From: Phycisphaerales bacterium
GTDB taxonomy: Bacteria > Planctomycetota > Phycisphaerae > Phycisphaerales > SM1A02
DNA: 64,000 bases
Assembly (NCBI GenBank): GCA_029246705.1
Contig: JAQWMQ010000010.1
Span: 1-64,000, forward strand
Direction of reading: 5' to 3'
Position numbers and translations under genes: made by a program
The notes under the pieces: model-generated
Databases searched by the model: none
The model's input: the letters and a program-made list of their open reading frames with translations, nothing else
What the model was told of the DNA's origin: nothing
Shown here: one piece after another, positions 23,757 to 31,309 of the stretch
How positions within the stretch are numbered: position 1 is the first letter of the stretch
How the letters are laid out: each line of letters starts with the position of its first letter

Positions 23757-25307
23757 GTGATCCTGTGCCTGTCGATCGGCCTGCTGGCACTGACGCCGCT
23801 GGCCTACCTACTCGTCAGGACCATTGGCGAAACCGGGGGAGGCACGAAGACCAGTTCGTTCCTGTTCAGCCTGCGTACCCTGGAGCACGCAGGAACCAGT
23901 CTTGGTCTCGCTGCAGTCGTGACCACGGCATCGACCCTCATCGCCCTGTTCCTCGCACTGTGCACCGGCGCCAGCGACCTGCCCTTCCGGCGCACCTGCA
24001 CCGTCCTCGTCGTCTGCCCGCTGGCCATCCCATGCTACGTGGGTGCTGCCGTCTACATCGGCACCTTCAGTCCCGGCGGACTGCTTGGCGGAGCAAGTGA
24101 AATCCTGGGTGTCAGGTACGGATGGTTCAGCGGCTTCTGGGCATCGGCATTCGTCCTGACCCTCTTCACCTACCCACTTGCGTACCTGCCCATTCGGGCG
24201 GGTCTTTCGCGCTCGGACCGAACACTCCTGGAAGCCGCGCGCAGCCTGGGACACTCGCGAACACGGGCATGGGTTCACGGCATGCTTCCGCAGATCAGGA
24301 CATCGATGGTCGCAGGCTCGCTGATGGTCGCGTTGTACACGTTGAGCGAGTTCGGGGCGGTCTCGATGCTCCGGTGCAACACGTTCACGCGCGTGATCTA
24401 TCTGGAATACGAATCGGCATTCGATCGAACCGGTGCCGCACTCTCCAGCCTTGCCCTGGTCGCACTCATCGGGCTCATACTCCTTCTGGGCGAGTGGATG
24501 CGGGGACGAAACACCTCGGGACAGACCGGCCGTCCGGCTCGACCCTGCCGATGGCGACTCGGCAGGTGGCGATGGCTGGGCGTACCCGGCGTGGGCGTGG
24601 TCACCCTGCTGTCCGTGGGCATACCACTCACCAGCATCTTCCGCTGGTGGGGACGGAGCCATTCCACGGACCCGGTCCTCGACGCCATTCTCCCCGCGTT
24701 GGTCACCACCATGGTCCTCGCGGTGGTCGCCGCGGTGGTCGTCGTCATCCTTGCACTCCCGACCAGCATGCTTGCTTCACGATACCCTTCGAAGCTCTCC
24801 AGGATGATCGAACGCATCACCCACATCGGATTCGGTCTGCCCGGCATAGTCATAGGCCTGGCCCTGGTCTTCGTGGTCTTGAGATTCCTTCCTGCCGTCT
24901 ACCAGACCTGGGGCATCGTGATCGCCGGATACGTGATCCTCTTCCTCGCACAGGCGACTGGGCCGCTGCGGGCGGGCTTTGATCGTGCACCCCGACCACT
25001 CGAGGATGCAGCACGCACCCTCGGAGCCCGGTGGCCCCGCAGACTTCGCAGGATCACCATCCCCCTGCTGGTTCCGGGCATGAGCAGCGCATTCCTCCTC
25101 GTCTTCATCAGCACGACCAAGGAACTGCCCAACACACTGCTGCTTGCGCCCGCCGGATCACATACCCTCTCAACGAGGATCTGGCAGTACACCGAGGAAG
25201 CCATGTATGCCGAGTCGGCGCTGCCTGCACTGATACTCATCGCCCTCTCTGCAATGATGGTGGCCGGGCTCGTATGGCGTGAAGGCATGGTCGAGAAGAC
25301 AGCATGA
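23757..25307 (+). CDS. fbpB: Ferric-iron ABC transporter permease (FbpB type, fused double permease)
   Basis: The 516-residue membrane protein contains two permease halves, each about six helices. Each half has the EAA loop that contacts the ATPase: LEAARSLGHSRTRAWVHGML near residue 160 and LEDAARTLGARWPRRLRRIT near 418. This duplicated layout is typical of FbpB/AfuB iron permeases. The start is GTG 23757; no earlier usual start is in frame. The stop overlaps the ATG of the ATPase gene by four bases (ATGA). It forms the inner-membrane channel with the neighbouring ATPase. Confidence 0.92.
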   Translation: MILCLSIGLLALTPLAYLLVRTIGETGGGTKTSSFLFSLRTLEHAGTSLGLAAVVTTASTLIALFLALCTGASDLPFRRTCTVLVVCPLAIPCYVGAAVYIGTFSPGGLLGGASEILGVRYGWFSGFWASAFVLTLFTYPLAYLPIRAGLSRSDRTLLEAARSLGHSRTRAWVHGMLPQIRTSMVAGSLMVALYTLSEFGAVSMLRCNTFTRVIYLEYESAFDRTGAALSSLALVALIGLILLLGEWMRGRNTSGQTGRPARPCRWRLGRWRWLGVPGVGVVTLLSVGIPLTSIFRWWGRSHSTDPVLDAILPALVTTMVLAVVAAVVVVILALPTSMLASRYPSKLSRMIERITHIGFGLPGIVIGLALVFVVLRFLPAVYQTWGIVIAGYVILFLAQATGPLRAGFDRAPRPLEDAARTLGARWPRRLRRITIPLLVPGMSSAFLLVFISTTKELPNTLLLAPAGSHTLSTRIWQYTEEAMYAESALPALILIALSAMMVAGLVWREGMVEKTA

Positions 25308-26311
25308 TCGAACTCACCGACATCAAGAGAAGCTTCGGCGGCCATGACGTCCTCAAGGGCGTCTCGTTCCAGATCCCCGCGGGCCAGCTTGCGGTGCTCT
25401 TCGGACCCAGTGGCTGCGGCAAGACCACGCTCCTGCGGATCATCGCAGGGCTCGAACACGCCGACTCGGGAACGATCGCCATCTGTGGCAGGAAGATCAC
25501 CGGCCCGGGCATTCGAGTGAAACCCGAGGAAAGGAAGATCGGGCTGGTCTTTCAGGACCTGGCGCTCTTTCCACACCTGACCGTGACCAAGAACATCGAG
25601 TTCGGCATGGCCAGAGCGACGAACAAGGCGGATCGAACCAGGGAGATGCTGGAACTCACGCATCTTGAATCCCTGCGCGACCGGTTTCCCCACGAATTGT
25701 CAGGTGGCGAACAACAGCGGGTGGCCGTCGCACGCGCGCTTGCACCGGGACCGGATCTGCTCCTGCTCGACGAGCCGTTCGCCAACCTCGATGCGACCCT
25801 CAGGTGCACGGTTCGGCGAGAACTGGTCGAGCTTCTCGACAGGGTGGGAACCACATCGATCATGGTCACTCATGATCGCTCCGAAGCCCTCAGTGCTGCG
25901 CAGACCCTCCTGGTGATGTCCCGAGGACGCCTGCTGCAGAGTGGCTCGCCTCGTGATCTGTACGAAAGACCGAGTGACCTGCGCGTTGCCACCCTTCTCG
26001 GTGACGGCAATCTCCTGGACTGCGAGATACGTGGTGGAATCGCCACCTGCTGCCTCGGCACCGTCGATGCAGCCGACCGGTCTGATGGACAGGCAAAGCT
26101 CTTCGTCCGTACCGAGCACATCACGCTCGAGCAGGATGAAGAAGGCGAGGGAACGGTCCTGGGCAGTGCCTATTTCGGCCATGACAGCATGACCGATGTC
26201 GGCCTTCCAGGTGGCAAGGTCATCCAGGTGAGGGAATCCCAGGAACGCACGTCGAACCCCGGCTCGACGGTCAAGGCACGAATCTGCGGGCCCTGCACGA
26301 TCCTTGACTGA
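25304..26311 (+). CDS. fbpC: Ferric-iron ABC transporter ATPase (FbpC type)
   Basis: The 335-residue protein has Walker A GPSGCGKTT near residue 36, the Q-loop LVFQDLALFPH, signature LSGGEQQRVAVARAL, Walker B LLLLDEPFANLD and the switch histidine VTHDRSEAL. The C-terminal about 100 residues form a TOBE-like regulatory domain (LFVRTEHITLEQ). It energises iron import through the FbpB permease, with which it overlaps by four bases. It is the last clearly assigned gene of the iron operon. Confidence 0.92.
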   Translation: MIELTDIKRSFGGHDVLKGVSFQIPAGQLAVLFGPSGCGKTTLLRIIAGLEHADSGTIAICGRKITGPGIRVKPEERKIGLVFQDLALFPHLTVTKNIEFGMARATNKADRTREMLELTHLESLRDRFPHELSGGEQQRVAVARALAPGPDLLLLDEPFANLDATLRCTVRRELVELLDRVGTTSIMVTHDRSEALSAAQTLLVMSRGRLLQSGSPRDLYERPSDLRVATLLGDGNLLDCEIRGGIATCCLGTVDAADRSDGQAKLFVRTEHITLEQDEEGEGTVLGSAYFGHDSMTDVGLPGGKVIQVRESQERTSNPGSTVKARICGPCTILD

Positions 26312-26350
26312 CACGCCCGATCGGTTCGATCAGACGGCAGGCACGACTGA

Positions 26351-26599
26351 CATCATGCAATCGTCGAACTGTCGCATGGGTTCGGCTATGCATCTTTCTT
26401 CAGCCTGGTTCTTTCGCCAGTAGCATTCATCATCTCGATCCTTCTTCTCGCGGTGAACCTTTACAGGTGCTTCGAGGATCCCGCTCGTTACCACAAGTAC
26501 TGGTTCGTTCTGACTTTCATCGGTATCAGCCTGCTCCTCGCCGTGATCGGCATGCTGCTCCTGTCCTCCCTGAGCATCCACGACTGGTTCTGGTCCTGA
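26351..26599 (+). CDS. Two-helix membrane protein frame lacking a usual start codon
   Basis: Eighty-two sense codons run from just after a TGA (26348-26350) to the stop at 26597. The sequence reads as two membrane helices, SFFSLVLSPVAFIISILLL and WFVLTFIGISLLLAVIGMLL, joined by a polar loop NLYRCFEDPARYHKY, with a DWFW tail. Composition and charge placement strongly suggest a real protein. Yet no ATG, GTG or TTG occurs before the first helix; CTG 26369 or ATC 26360 could serve, or a frameshift may have separated it from ATG 26355. It lies 39 bases after the iron ATPase gene on the same strand. Confidence 0.45.
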   Translation, partial: HHAIVELSHGFGYASFFSLVLSPVAFIISILLLAVNLYRCFEDPARYHKYWFVLTFIGISLLLAVIGMLLLSSLSIHDWFWS

Positions 26600-26814
26600 A
26601 TCCCCGGGGACAATGCCCCACCGGCGGACACATGCCCGGCACATTCCCTTCAAGGACGAATAACCCCCCCATTTTGGCCCATGGCCATTGAAAATGGAGG
26701 ACTGTACTTTTTTTCAGAGTCGTTCACAAATTCGAATATGTCCTCCGTATAGACTCAAAACCGCCACAGACAACCTGAACGGCTCGCCTGGTGCGCGCCC
26801 TTGAGAGGACGAAA

Positions 26815-29151
26815 ATGAACCGACTGCAGCGAAGCTTCGCCGCTTGCCTCATGCTCGTGACCTTCACAACTGCCGCTGCATCGGAAGCATGGCAGAAGAC
26901 AAATGAAGTCCTCCGACCGTTTTCCCCTATCGCTGATCCCATCGCCCTCAGCAACGAATATCAGGTCCTCTCGATCGATCATGCTTCACTGCTTGAGGCC
27001 GGTGCTCTTGACGCATGCGTCCTCTCAGGCCTTCCGCTCGGACGCCTGGGGACGATCGACCTGCACCTGGAGCGATTCCAGGTGACCGCTCCGGCAGCGC
27101 GATTGGTGGTTGTCGGTGAAGCGATCACGGAACAGTTCATGGGTGCAGGGCAGGCGACGCTCTGGAGGGGACAGGTCACCGGAGAACCGAATTCAGGCAT
27201 CTTTCTCTCGCATTCCGCGGCAGGGCTCTTCGGGTGGGTTGAAATCGACGACCAGAGGTGGGTCATCAGTTCAGGTGACCCGACCGGTGATCGTCGAACC
27301 GTCATCTACCGGGAAGGAAGCAAGGCCAGTCAACTCATGGACTGGAAGCCATTTGTCTGCAACGTGACGGGTCAGGTTCCGGTGGACATTCCCGAGTTGG
27401 AACACCATGGTGGCGGACTCGCAGGCGAATCATGCAAGAATGTCGATCTCGCGATCGAGACCGACACGGAATTCCTCGAACTGTTCAATGGAAACCAGGT
27501 GCAGGCACAGGCCTACGTCGAGACCCTGATCGCCGCCTCGTCGTACATCTACGAGCGAGATGCCGATCTCAAGGTCTCGCTCTCCTATCTCCGTTTCTGG
27601 ACCACCGAGGATCCATGGAATGGAACGTGGATGTGCGAGGTCCTGGGTGAATTCGCTGACTACTGGTCGGCCCAGATGGGCTCGGTCGAACGTGACCTGG
27701 CGCACCTGGTGTGTGGAGCGAACCTGGGTGGAGGCTGTGCATACCTCGGAACGTCCTGTTCGGTGCAGTCTGGCTATGCGGTCTCGGCGAACATGGCCGG
27801 ATACTTCCCCAACCCGGTCGAGGACAACAGTCACCAGAACTGGGACATCATGGTCTTCTGCCACGAAATGGGGCACAACCTCGGGGCGTACCACACCCAT
27901 GACGAGAACCCCCCGGTCGACGCCTGCGCAAGCGGCGACTGCTCGGTGACGCCCAACGGGACCATCATGAGCTATTGCCACATCTGTCCTGGTGGCATGT
28001 CCAACATCCAACTTCGAATCCACCCCCAGGTTCAGGACCGGATCCTCGCCAACCTCGCCGACAAGGAGTGCATCTACTCTGATTCCGATGGCGACGGCGT
28101 CGGCGATGGGTGCGATGAATGCCCGAACGATCCGTTCAAGACCGAACCCGGTTCATGTGGCTGCGGCACTCCCGACATAGATCCCGATGGAGACGGCATT
28201 CCCGACTGCGATTGCATCTACTGCGATGAGGAAGGCGTCCCCTACTGCTTCACGACGCTTCAGGTGCCGGACGACTACCCGACCATCCAGGATGCGATCG
28301 ATGCAGCGCCGATCTGCAACGGGACCATCCAGATAGCGGCTGGAACATGGCAGGTCCAGGAGACCATCGACACACGGGGCAAGGCGATCAAGCTGGCCGG
28401 AACGACCGGCCCCGACGGTGAACTGCTGACGATCCTTGACGGGCTCGAAAAGGTCCAGGTCATCCGCTGCGACAGCGGCGAGACATCAGGCACGCTGATC
28501 AGGAACCTGATCATCCAGAACGGTTCGGCGGTCAATGGAGGTGGAATCGCACTGATCGAAAGCAGCCCCACCCTGCTCGGATGCATTTTCAGGAGCAACC
28601 GGTCGAGTGAATCCGGCGGCGCCATGTATGTCGACGTTTCGGATCCGCTGGTGATCGGCTGCACGTTCACGGGCAACATCGCCGAGCTTCATGGTGGTGG
28701 CGCATTCAACTACAACTGCGACCCGACCTTTGAATCATGCACCTTCCTCGACAACCAGGCGAGAACGGGTGGCGGTCTTCATAACGAGCAGTACAGTTTC
28801 CCGGTCATCAAGGAATGCAGGTTCACCGGAAACATTGTCGACGGCCTGCTCGGCGGTGGCATCAACAGCAATTTGAGCTACCCACTGCTCATCGACGACA
28901 TGCTGTGCGGAAACTATCCCGTCCAGCTTTCGGGTGAATGGCTGGATGGCGGCGACAACACCTTCATGAGCGACTGTGAAGGCGACTGCCCGGCCGACAC
29001 CGATGGCAACGGCACCGTCGACGGCGCCGATCTGAACACCCTCCTCGCACATTGGGACGAAACCGGCAGTGTCGGGGACCTGAACCAGGACCAGAAGGTC
29101 GACGGGCTTGACCTGAACATCCTCCTGGGTGCGTGGGGCCCGTGTCAGTGA
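26815..29151 (+). CDS. Secreted metzincin (M12-like) protease with calcium-repeat, beta-helix and dockerin-like modules
   Basis: After a signal peptide (to about residue 23) comes a propeptide-like region. The zinc protease follows, with HEMGHNLGAYH at residues 350-360 and a Met-turn GTIMSYCH about 35 residues later, the adamalysin/reprolysin arrangement. Then come TSP3-like calcium repeats (DSDGDGVGDGCDECPND; DPDGDGIPDCDC), a beta-helix with C-x-F-x-x-N rungs, and two terminal calcium loops (DTDGNGTVDGADL; DLNQDQKVDGLDL). It should degrade extracellular protein or process surface partners. GAGAGGAC lies upstream of the ATG. A strong hairpin follows the stop. Confidence 0.88.
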   Translation: MNRLQRSFAACLMLVTFTTAAASEAWQKTNEVLRPFSPIADPIALSNEYQVLSIDHASLLEAGALDACVLSGLPLGRLGTIDLHLERFQVTAPAARLVVVGEAITEQFMGAGQATLWRGQVTGEPNSGIFLSHSAAGLFGWVEIDDQRWVISSGDPTGDRRTVIYREGSKASQLMDWKPFVCNVTGQVPVDIPELEHHGGGLAGESCKNVDLAIETDTEFLELFNGNQVQAQAYVETLIAASSYIYERDADLKVSLSYLRFWTTEDPWNGTWMCEVLGEFADYWSAQMGSVERDLAHLVCGANLGGGCAYLGTSCSVQSGYAVSANMAGYFPNPVEDNSHQNWDIMVFCHEMGHNLGAYHTHDENPPVDACASGDCSVTPNGTIMSYCHICPGGMSNIQLRIHPQVQDRILANLADKECIYSDSDGDGVGDGCDECPNDPFKTEPGSCGCGTPDIDPDGDGIPDCDCIYCDEEGVPYCFTTLQVPDDYPTIQDAIDAAPICNGTIQIAAGTWQVQETIDTRGKAIKLAGTTGPDGELLTILDGLEKVQVIRCDSGETSGTLIRNLIIQNGSAVNGGGIALIESSPTLLGCIFRSNRSSESGGAMYVDVSDPLVIGCTFTGNIAELHGGGAFNYNCDPTFESCTFLDNQARTGGGLHNEQYSFPVIKECRFTGNIVDGLLGGGINSNLSYPLLIDDMLCGNYPVQLSGEWLDGGDNTFMSDCEGDCPADTDGNGTVDGADLNTLLAHWDETGSVGDLNQDQKVDGLDLNILLGAWGPCQ

Positions 29152-29188
29152 AGCGCACGTACCCCTGAACCCACCGGCCGAACCATCA

Positions 29189-29225
29189 GACGACAGGACC
29201 CGCAGGAACCGCGGGTCCTGTCGTC
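29189..29225 (+). terminator. 15-bp perfect stem-loop after the metzincin gene
   Basis: GACGACAGGACCCGC (29189-29203) and GCGGGTCCTGTCGTC (29211-29225) pair perfectly around AGGAACC. It lies 37 bases after the protease stop. Only a short pyrimidine tract (TTGCC) follows, so termination is probable but not classical. Confidence 0.7.
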
Positions 29226-29345
29226 TTGCCCTGGACGATGACAAGCGGCGTGCGGAGGATTACCATCCCCAGTTGACCGGATACCGCCTGCGATGATCTC
29301 GCAGTCACGTGTCACGCCCGCATTCCCCATGAGACACCGCACGTC

Positions 29346-29786
29346 ATGACGTTCACGCTCACAATGCTCTTCATCATGGCTGGAGGTTCGCTGGGGGCGC
29401 TCGCGCGATTCCTCTGCCAGGGACTTGCCGCGAGATGCACTTCCTGGCCCGGCTGGATACCGGTCCTCATCATCAACGTGCTCGGCAGCATCATCATCGG
29501 GATTGCCGTTGCATGGCTGTCCATCGATATCAAGGACCTCAACCTGCAGAACCTCAATCCTGCGACGAGGGTGCTGGAGGAGCTTGCGCTGAATGAGATG
29601 ATGGCACTCATCGCCGTCGGCTTCTGCGGTGCGTTCACGACCTTCAGCACCTTCTCGCTCGAGAACTACCTCCTGAGCATCGACAAGAAGGGACAGATGC
29701 TACTCAACATGATCGGCACGACGTTGCTCGCCTACGGAGGCGTCATGCTCGGCTGGTTCCTGGGATCGCTTGGAGGAGGATCATGA
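29346..29786 (+). CDS. crcB: Fluoride channel subunit CrcB/Fluc, first of two
   Basis: Four membrane helices are visible. The family marks are the N-terminal GGSLGALARFLCQG, the second-helix asparagine in IINVLGSIIIG and the third-helix track GFCGAFTTFSTFSLE that holds the central sodium site and fluoride-lining residues. Fluc channels are dual-topology dimers that export F-. At 146 residues it is slightly long, with an acidic loop between helices 2 and 3. The next gene is a second crcB overlapping by four bases (ATGA), so the channel may be a heterodimer. Confidence 0.9.
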   Translation: MTFTLTMLFIMAGGSLGALARFLCQGLAARCTSWPGWIPVLIINVLGSIIIGIAVAWLSIDIKDLNLQNLNPATRVLEELALNEMMALIAVGFCGAFTTFSTFSLENYLLSIDKKGQMLLNMIGTTLLAYGGVMLGWFLGSLGGGS

Positions 29787-30307
29787 AGCTCTTCGTGATC
29801 ATGCTCGCGGTCGGCCTGGGTGGCGCGATGGGCGCTGTCACCAGAAATCTGCTGGGCACCCTGTTCCACGTCGTGATGGGCCTCCCGGAATACGTTGCGA
29901 TCATGATCGTCAACATCGCCGGAAGCTTCCTCATCGGCTTCGTCTTCTTCTGCCTCGAGGGCCTGCTGAAGAAGGACATGGAGAGCAGATTGCAGAAGAC
30001 ACCGCTGGCAAGACCCCTGGTCGACGAAGGCTGGTGGCCCAGTTCGGATCCGACCCGACCAGTGGTGAGCGACTTCAAGAAGGATCTCCGTGCGGAACTC
30101 CTTGCTGCCTTCATCATCACCGGCATCCTCGGTGGAATGACCACGTTCAGTCTCTTCAGTCTCCTGAGCCTCAATCTTGCGCAATCCGGAAACCACGTTG
30201 CCATGCTGATCAATGCAGCAGGCACGGTCCTGCTCGGATGGCTAGCCGCCTACCTTGGATTGATATGTGGCAGTCGACTGACCCTGAGACTCGGAAGATC
30301 GCTCTGA
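29783..30307 (+). CDS. crcB: Fluoride channel subunit CrcB/Fluc, second of two, with loop insertion
   Basis: This 174-residue paralogue keeps GGAMGAVTRNLLG, the asparagine in IVNIAGSFLIG and GILGGMTTFSLFSLLS. Between helices 2 and 3 there is a polar insertion of about 45 residues (for example EGLLKKDMESRLQ and WWPSSDPTRPVVSDFKKDL), not usual for Fluc. It is translationally coupled with the first crcB. Paired genes with opposite topology are known to form obligate heterodimers in some bacteria; the insertion may distinguish the two subunits. Confidence 0.88.
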   Translation: MKLFVIMLAVGLGGAMGAVTRNLLGTLFHVVMGLPEYVAIMIVNIAGSFLIGFVFFCLEGLLKKDMESRLQKTPLARPLVDEGWWPSSDPTRPVVSDFKKDLRAELLAAFIITGILGGMTTFSLFSLLSLNLAQSGNHVAMLINAAGTVLLGWLAAYLGLICGSRLTLRLGRSL

Positions 30308-30344
30308 TGAGGGGTATCACATCTGGGTACCATGAGTTCCCACG

Positions 30345-30989
30345 ATGACCCTCAACCATGGACAACCGACCGCGGCAGATCTCAGGGCGCTGTATCGACG
30401 AGATCCGGTGCTCGGGCGCGCCATCAAGAGACTCCCTCCATTTCCCGGCTTCGGGCAGGGACGGTCCGCGGACAGTCACTTCCATTCACTGGCTCGAACC
30501 ATCATCTACCAGCAACTTGCCGGCCAGGCTGCGGCAACGATCCATGATCGGGTCCATGCGCTCACCCCTGGTCCACGCTTCCCCAGCGCCGAGGATCTCG
30601 CGAAGATCCCCACCGCACGCTTGAAAAAGGCCGGGCTGTCCGGAGCCAAGCAGGCAGCGATCAAGGATCTCGCGAAGAAGGTCATCAACAAGGAACTCCG
30701 ACTGCGATCGATCTCCAGGCTTGATGATCAGGAGATCATCGAGCGACTCACGACCGTCAGGGGCATCGGCCCCTGGAGTGCGCAGATGTTCCTGATCTTC
30801 AGGCTGGGACGCCTGGATGTGCTGCCGGGCGGAGACCTCGGGGTCCAGGAGGGACTTCGTATTCTCGACAAGCTCGAGGACCGGCCCACCCAGGCTCGAT
30901 TGGAGGCCAGGGGAGCCTGCTGGGCGCCCTTGAGAAGCGTGGCCACGTGGACTCTCTATCGGGTCGTCGATGAAGCACGCGACGCCTGA
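30345..30989 (+). CDS. DNA-3-methyladenine glycosylase II-like (HhH-GPD, AlkA family)
   Basis: The 214-residue protein has the helix-hairpin-helix LTTVRGIGPWSAQMFLIF followed by RLDVLPGGDLGVQ, whose aspartate in the GGDLG turn is the catalytic Asp of AlkA-type enzymes. Upstream, SLARTIIYQQLAGQAAATI is the usual first helix of the fold. It lacks the N-terminal beta domain of E. coli AlkA and resembles compact bacterial and yeast MAG forms. It removes alkylated purines from DNA. It begins 37 bases after the second crcB on the same strand; functional linkage is not implied. Confidence 0.9.
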   Translation: MTLNHGQPTAADLRALYRRDPVLGRAIKRLPPFPGFGQGRSADSHFHSLARTIIYQQLAGQAAATIHDRVHALTPGPRFPSAEDLAKIPTARLKKAGLSGAKQAAIKDLAKKVINKELRLRSISRLDDQEIIERLTTVRGIGPWSAQMFLIFRLGRLDVLPGGDLGVQEGLRILDKLEDRPTQARLEARGACWAPLRSVATWTLYRVVDEARDA

Positions 30990-31309
30990 GTCCCCGCTGC
31001 AGCCCCCCCACCTGCCTTCTGCCCGCCATTGACCCGATACGGTGTCACGCGCCGTTGCGAAACGCGTAGAAAGAAGTGGGCCGGTACTGGGAACACGACA
31101 GTACCCAGTGCATGATGAACATGATCCAGGAATGATCTCAGAATGCCGAGACATGCGAGCGAGCCGGGTAGCGACAATGCCAGGTGGCAGGCGCACCCCG
31201 CATCAGACGACTCGGCTTGAAGCGGAATCATCGATTCATGGCATCCACTTCCTTACACCTGGCAGGCAGCACCCTGTCGAGTCGTTTCCGAAGACGCAAG
31301 GAGAACAGC
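30990..31309. other. Intergenic region with an inverted repeat
   Basis: The 320-base stretch between the glycosylase gene and the next secreted protein gene contains one clear dyad, GGTACTG (31083-31089) with CAGTACC (31099-31105). It is about 200 bases before the next ATG and could be a regulatory site. I see no RNA gene or convincing coding frame here. Confidence 0.4.

Noticed and set aside
26669-26714. CCATTTT/AAAATGG hairpin followed by a T-run, as terminator of the iron operon
   Set aside because: The T-run begins ten bases after the stem and the loop is 15 bases, so it does not fit an intrinsic terminator.
29226-29345. Possible fluoride riboswitch before the crcB pair
   Set aside because: The leader contains scattered GATG and ACCATCC strings, but not the conserved GGNGATGG start, the linked pseudoknot pairing or a following terminator stem in the right order.
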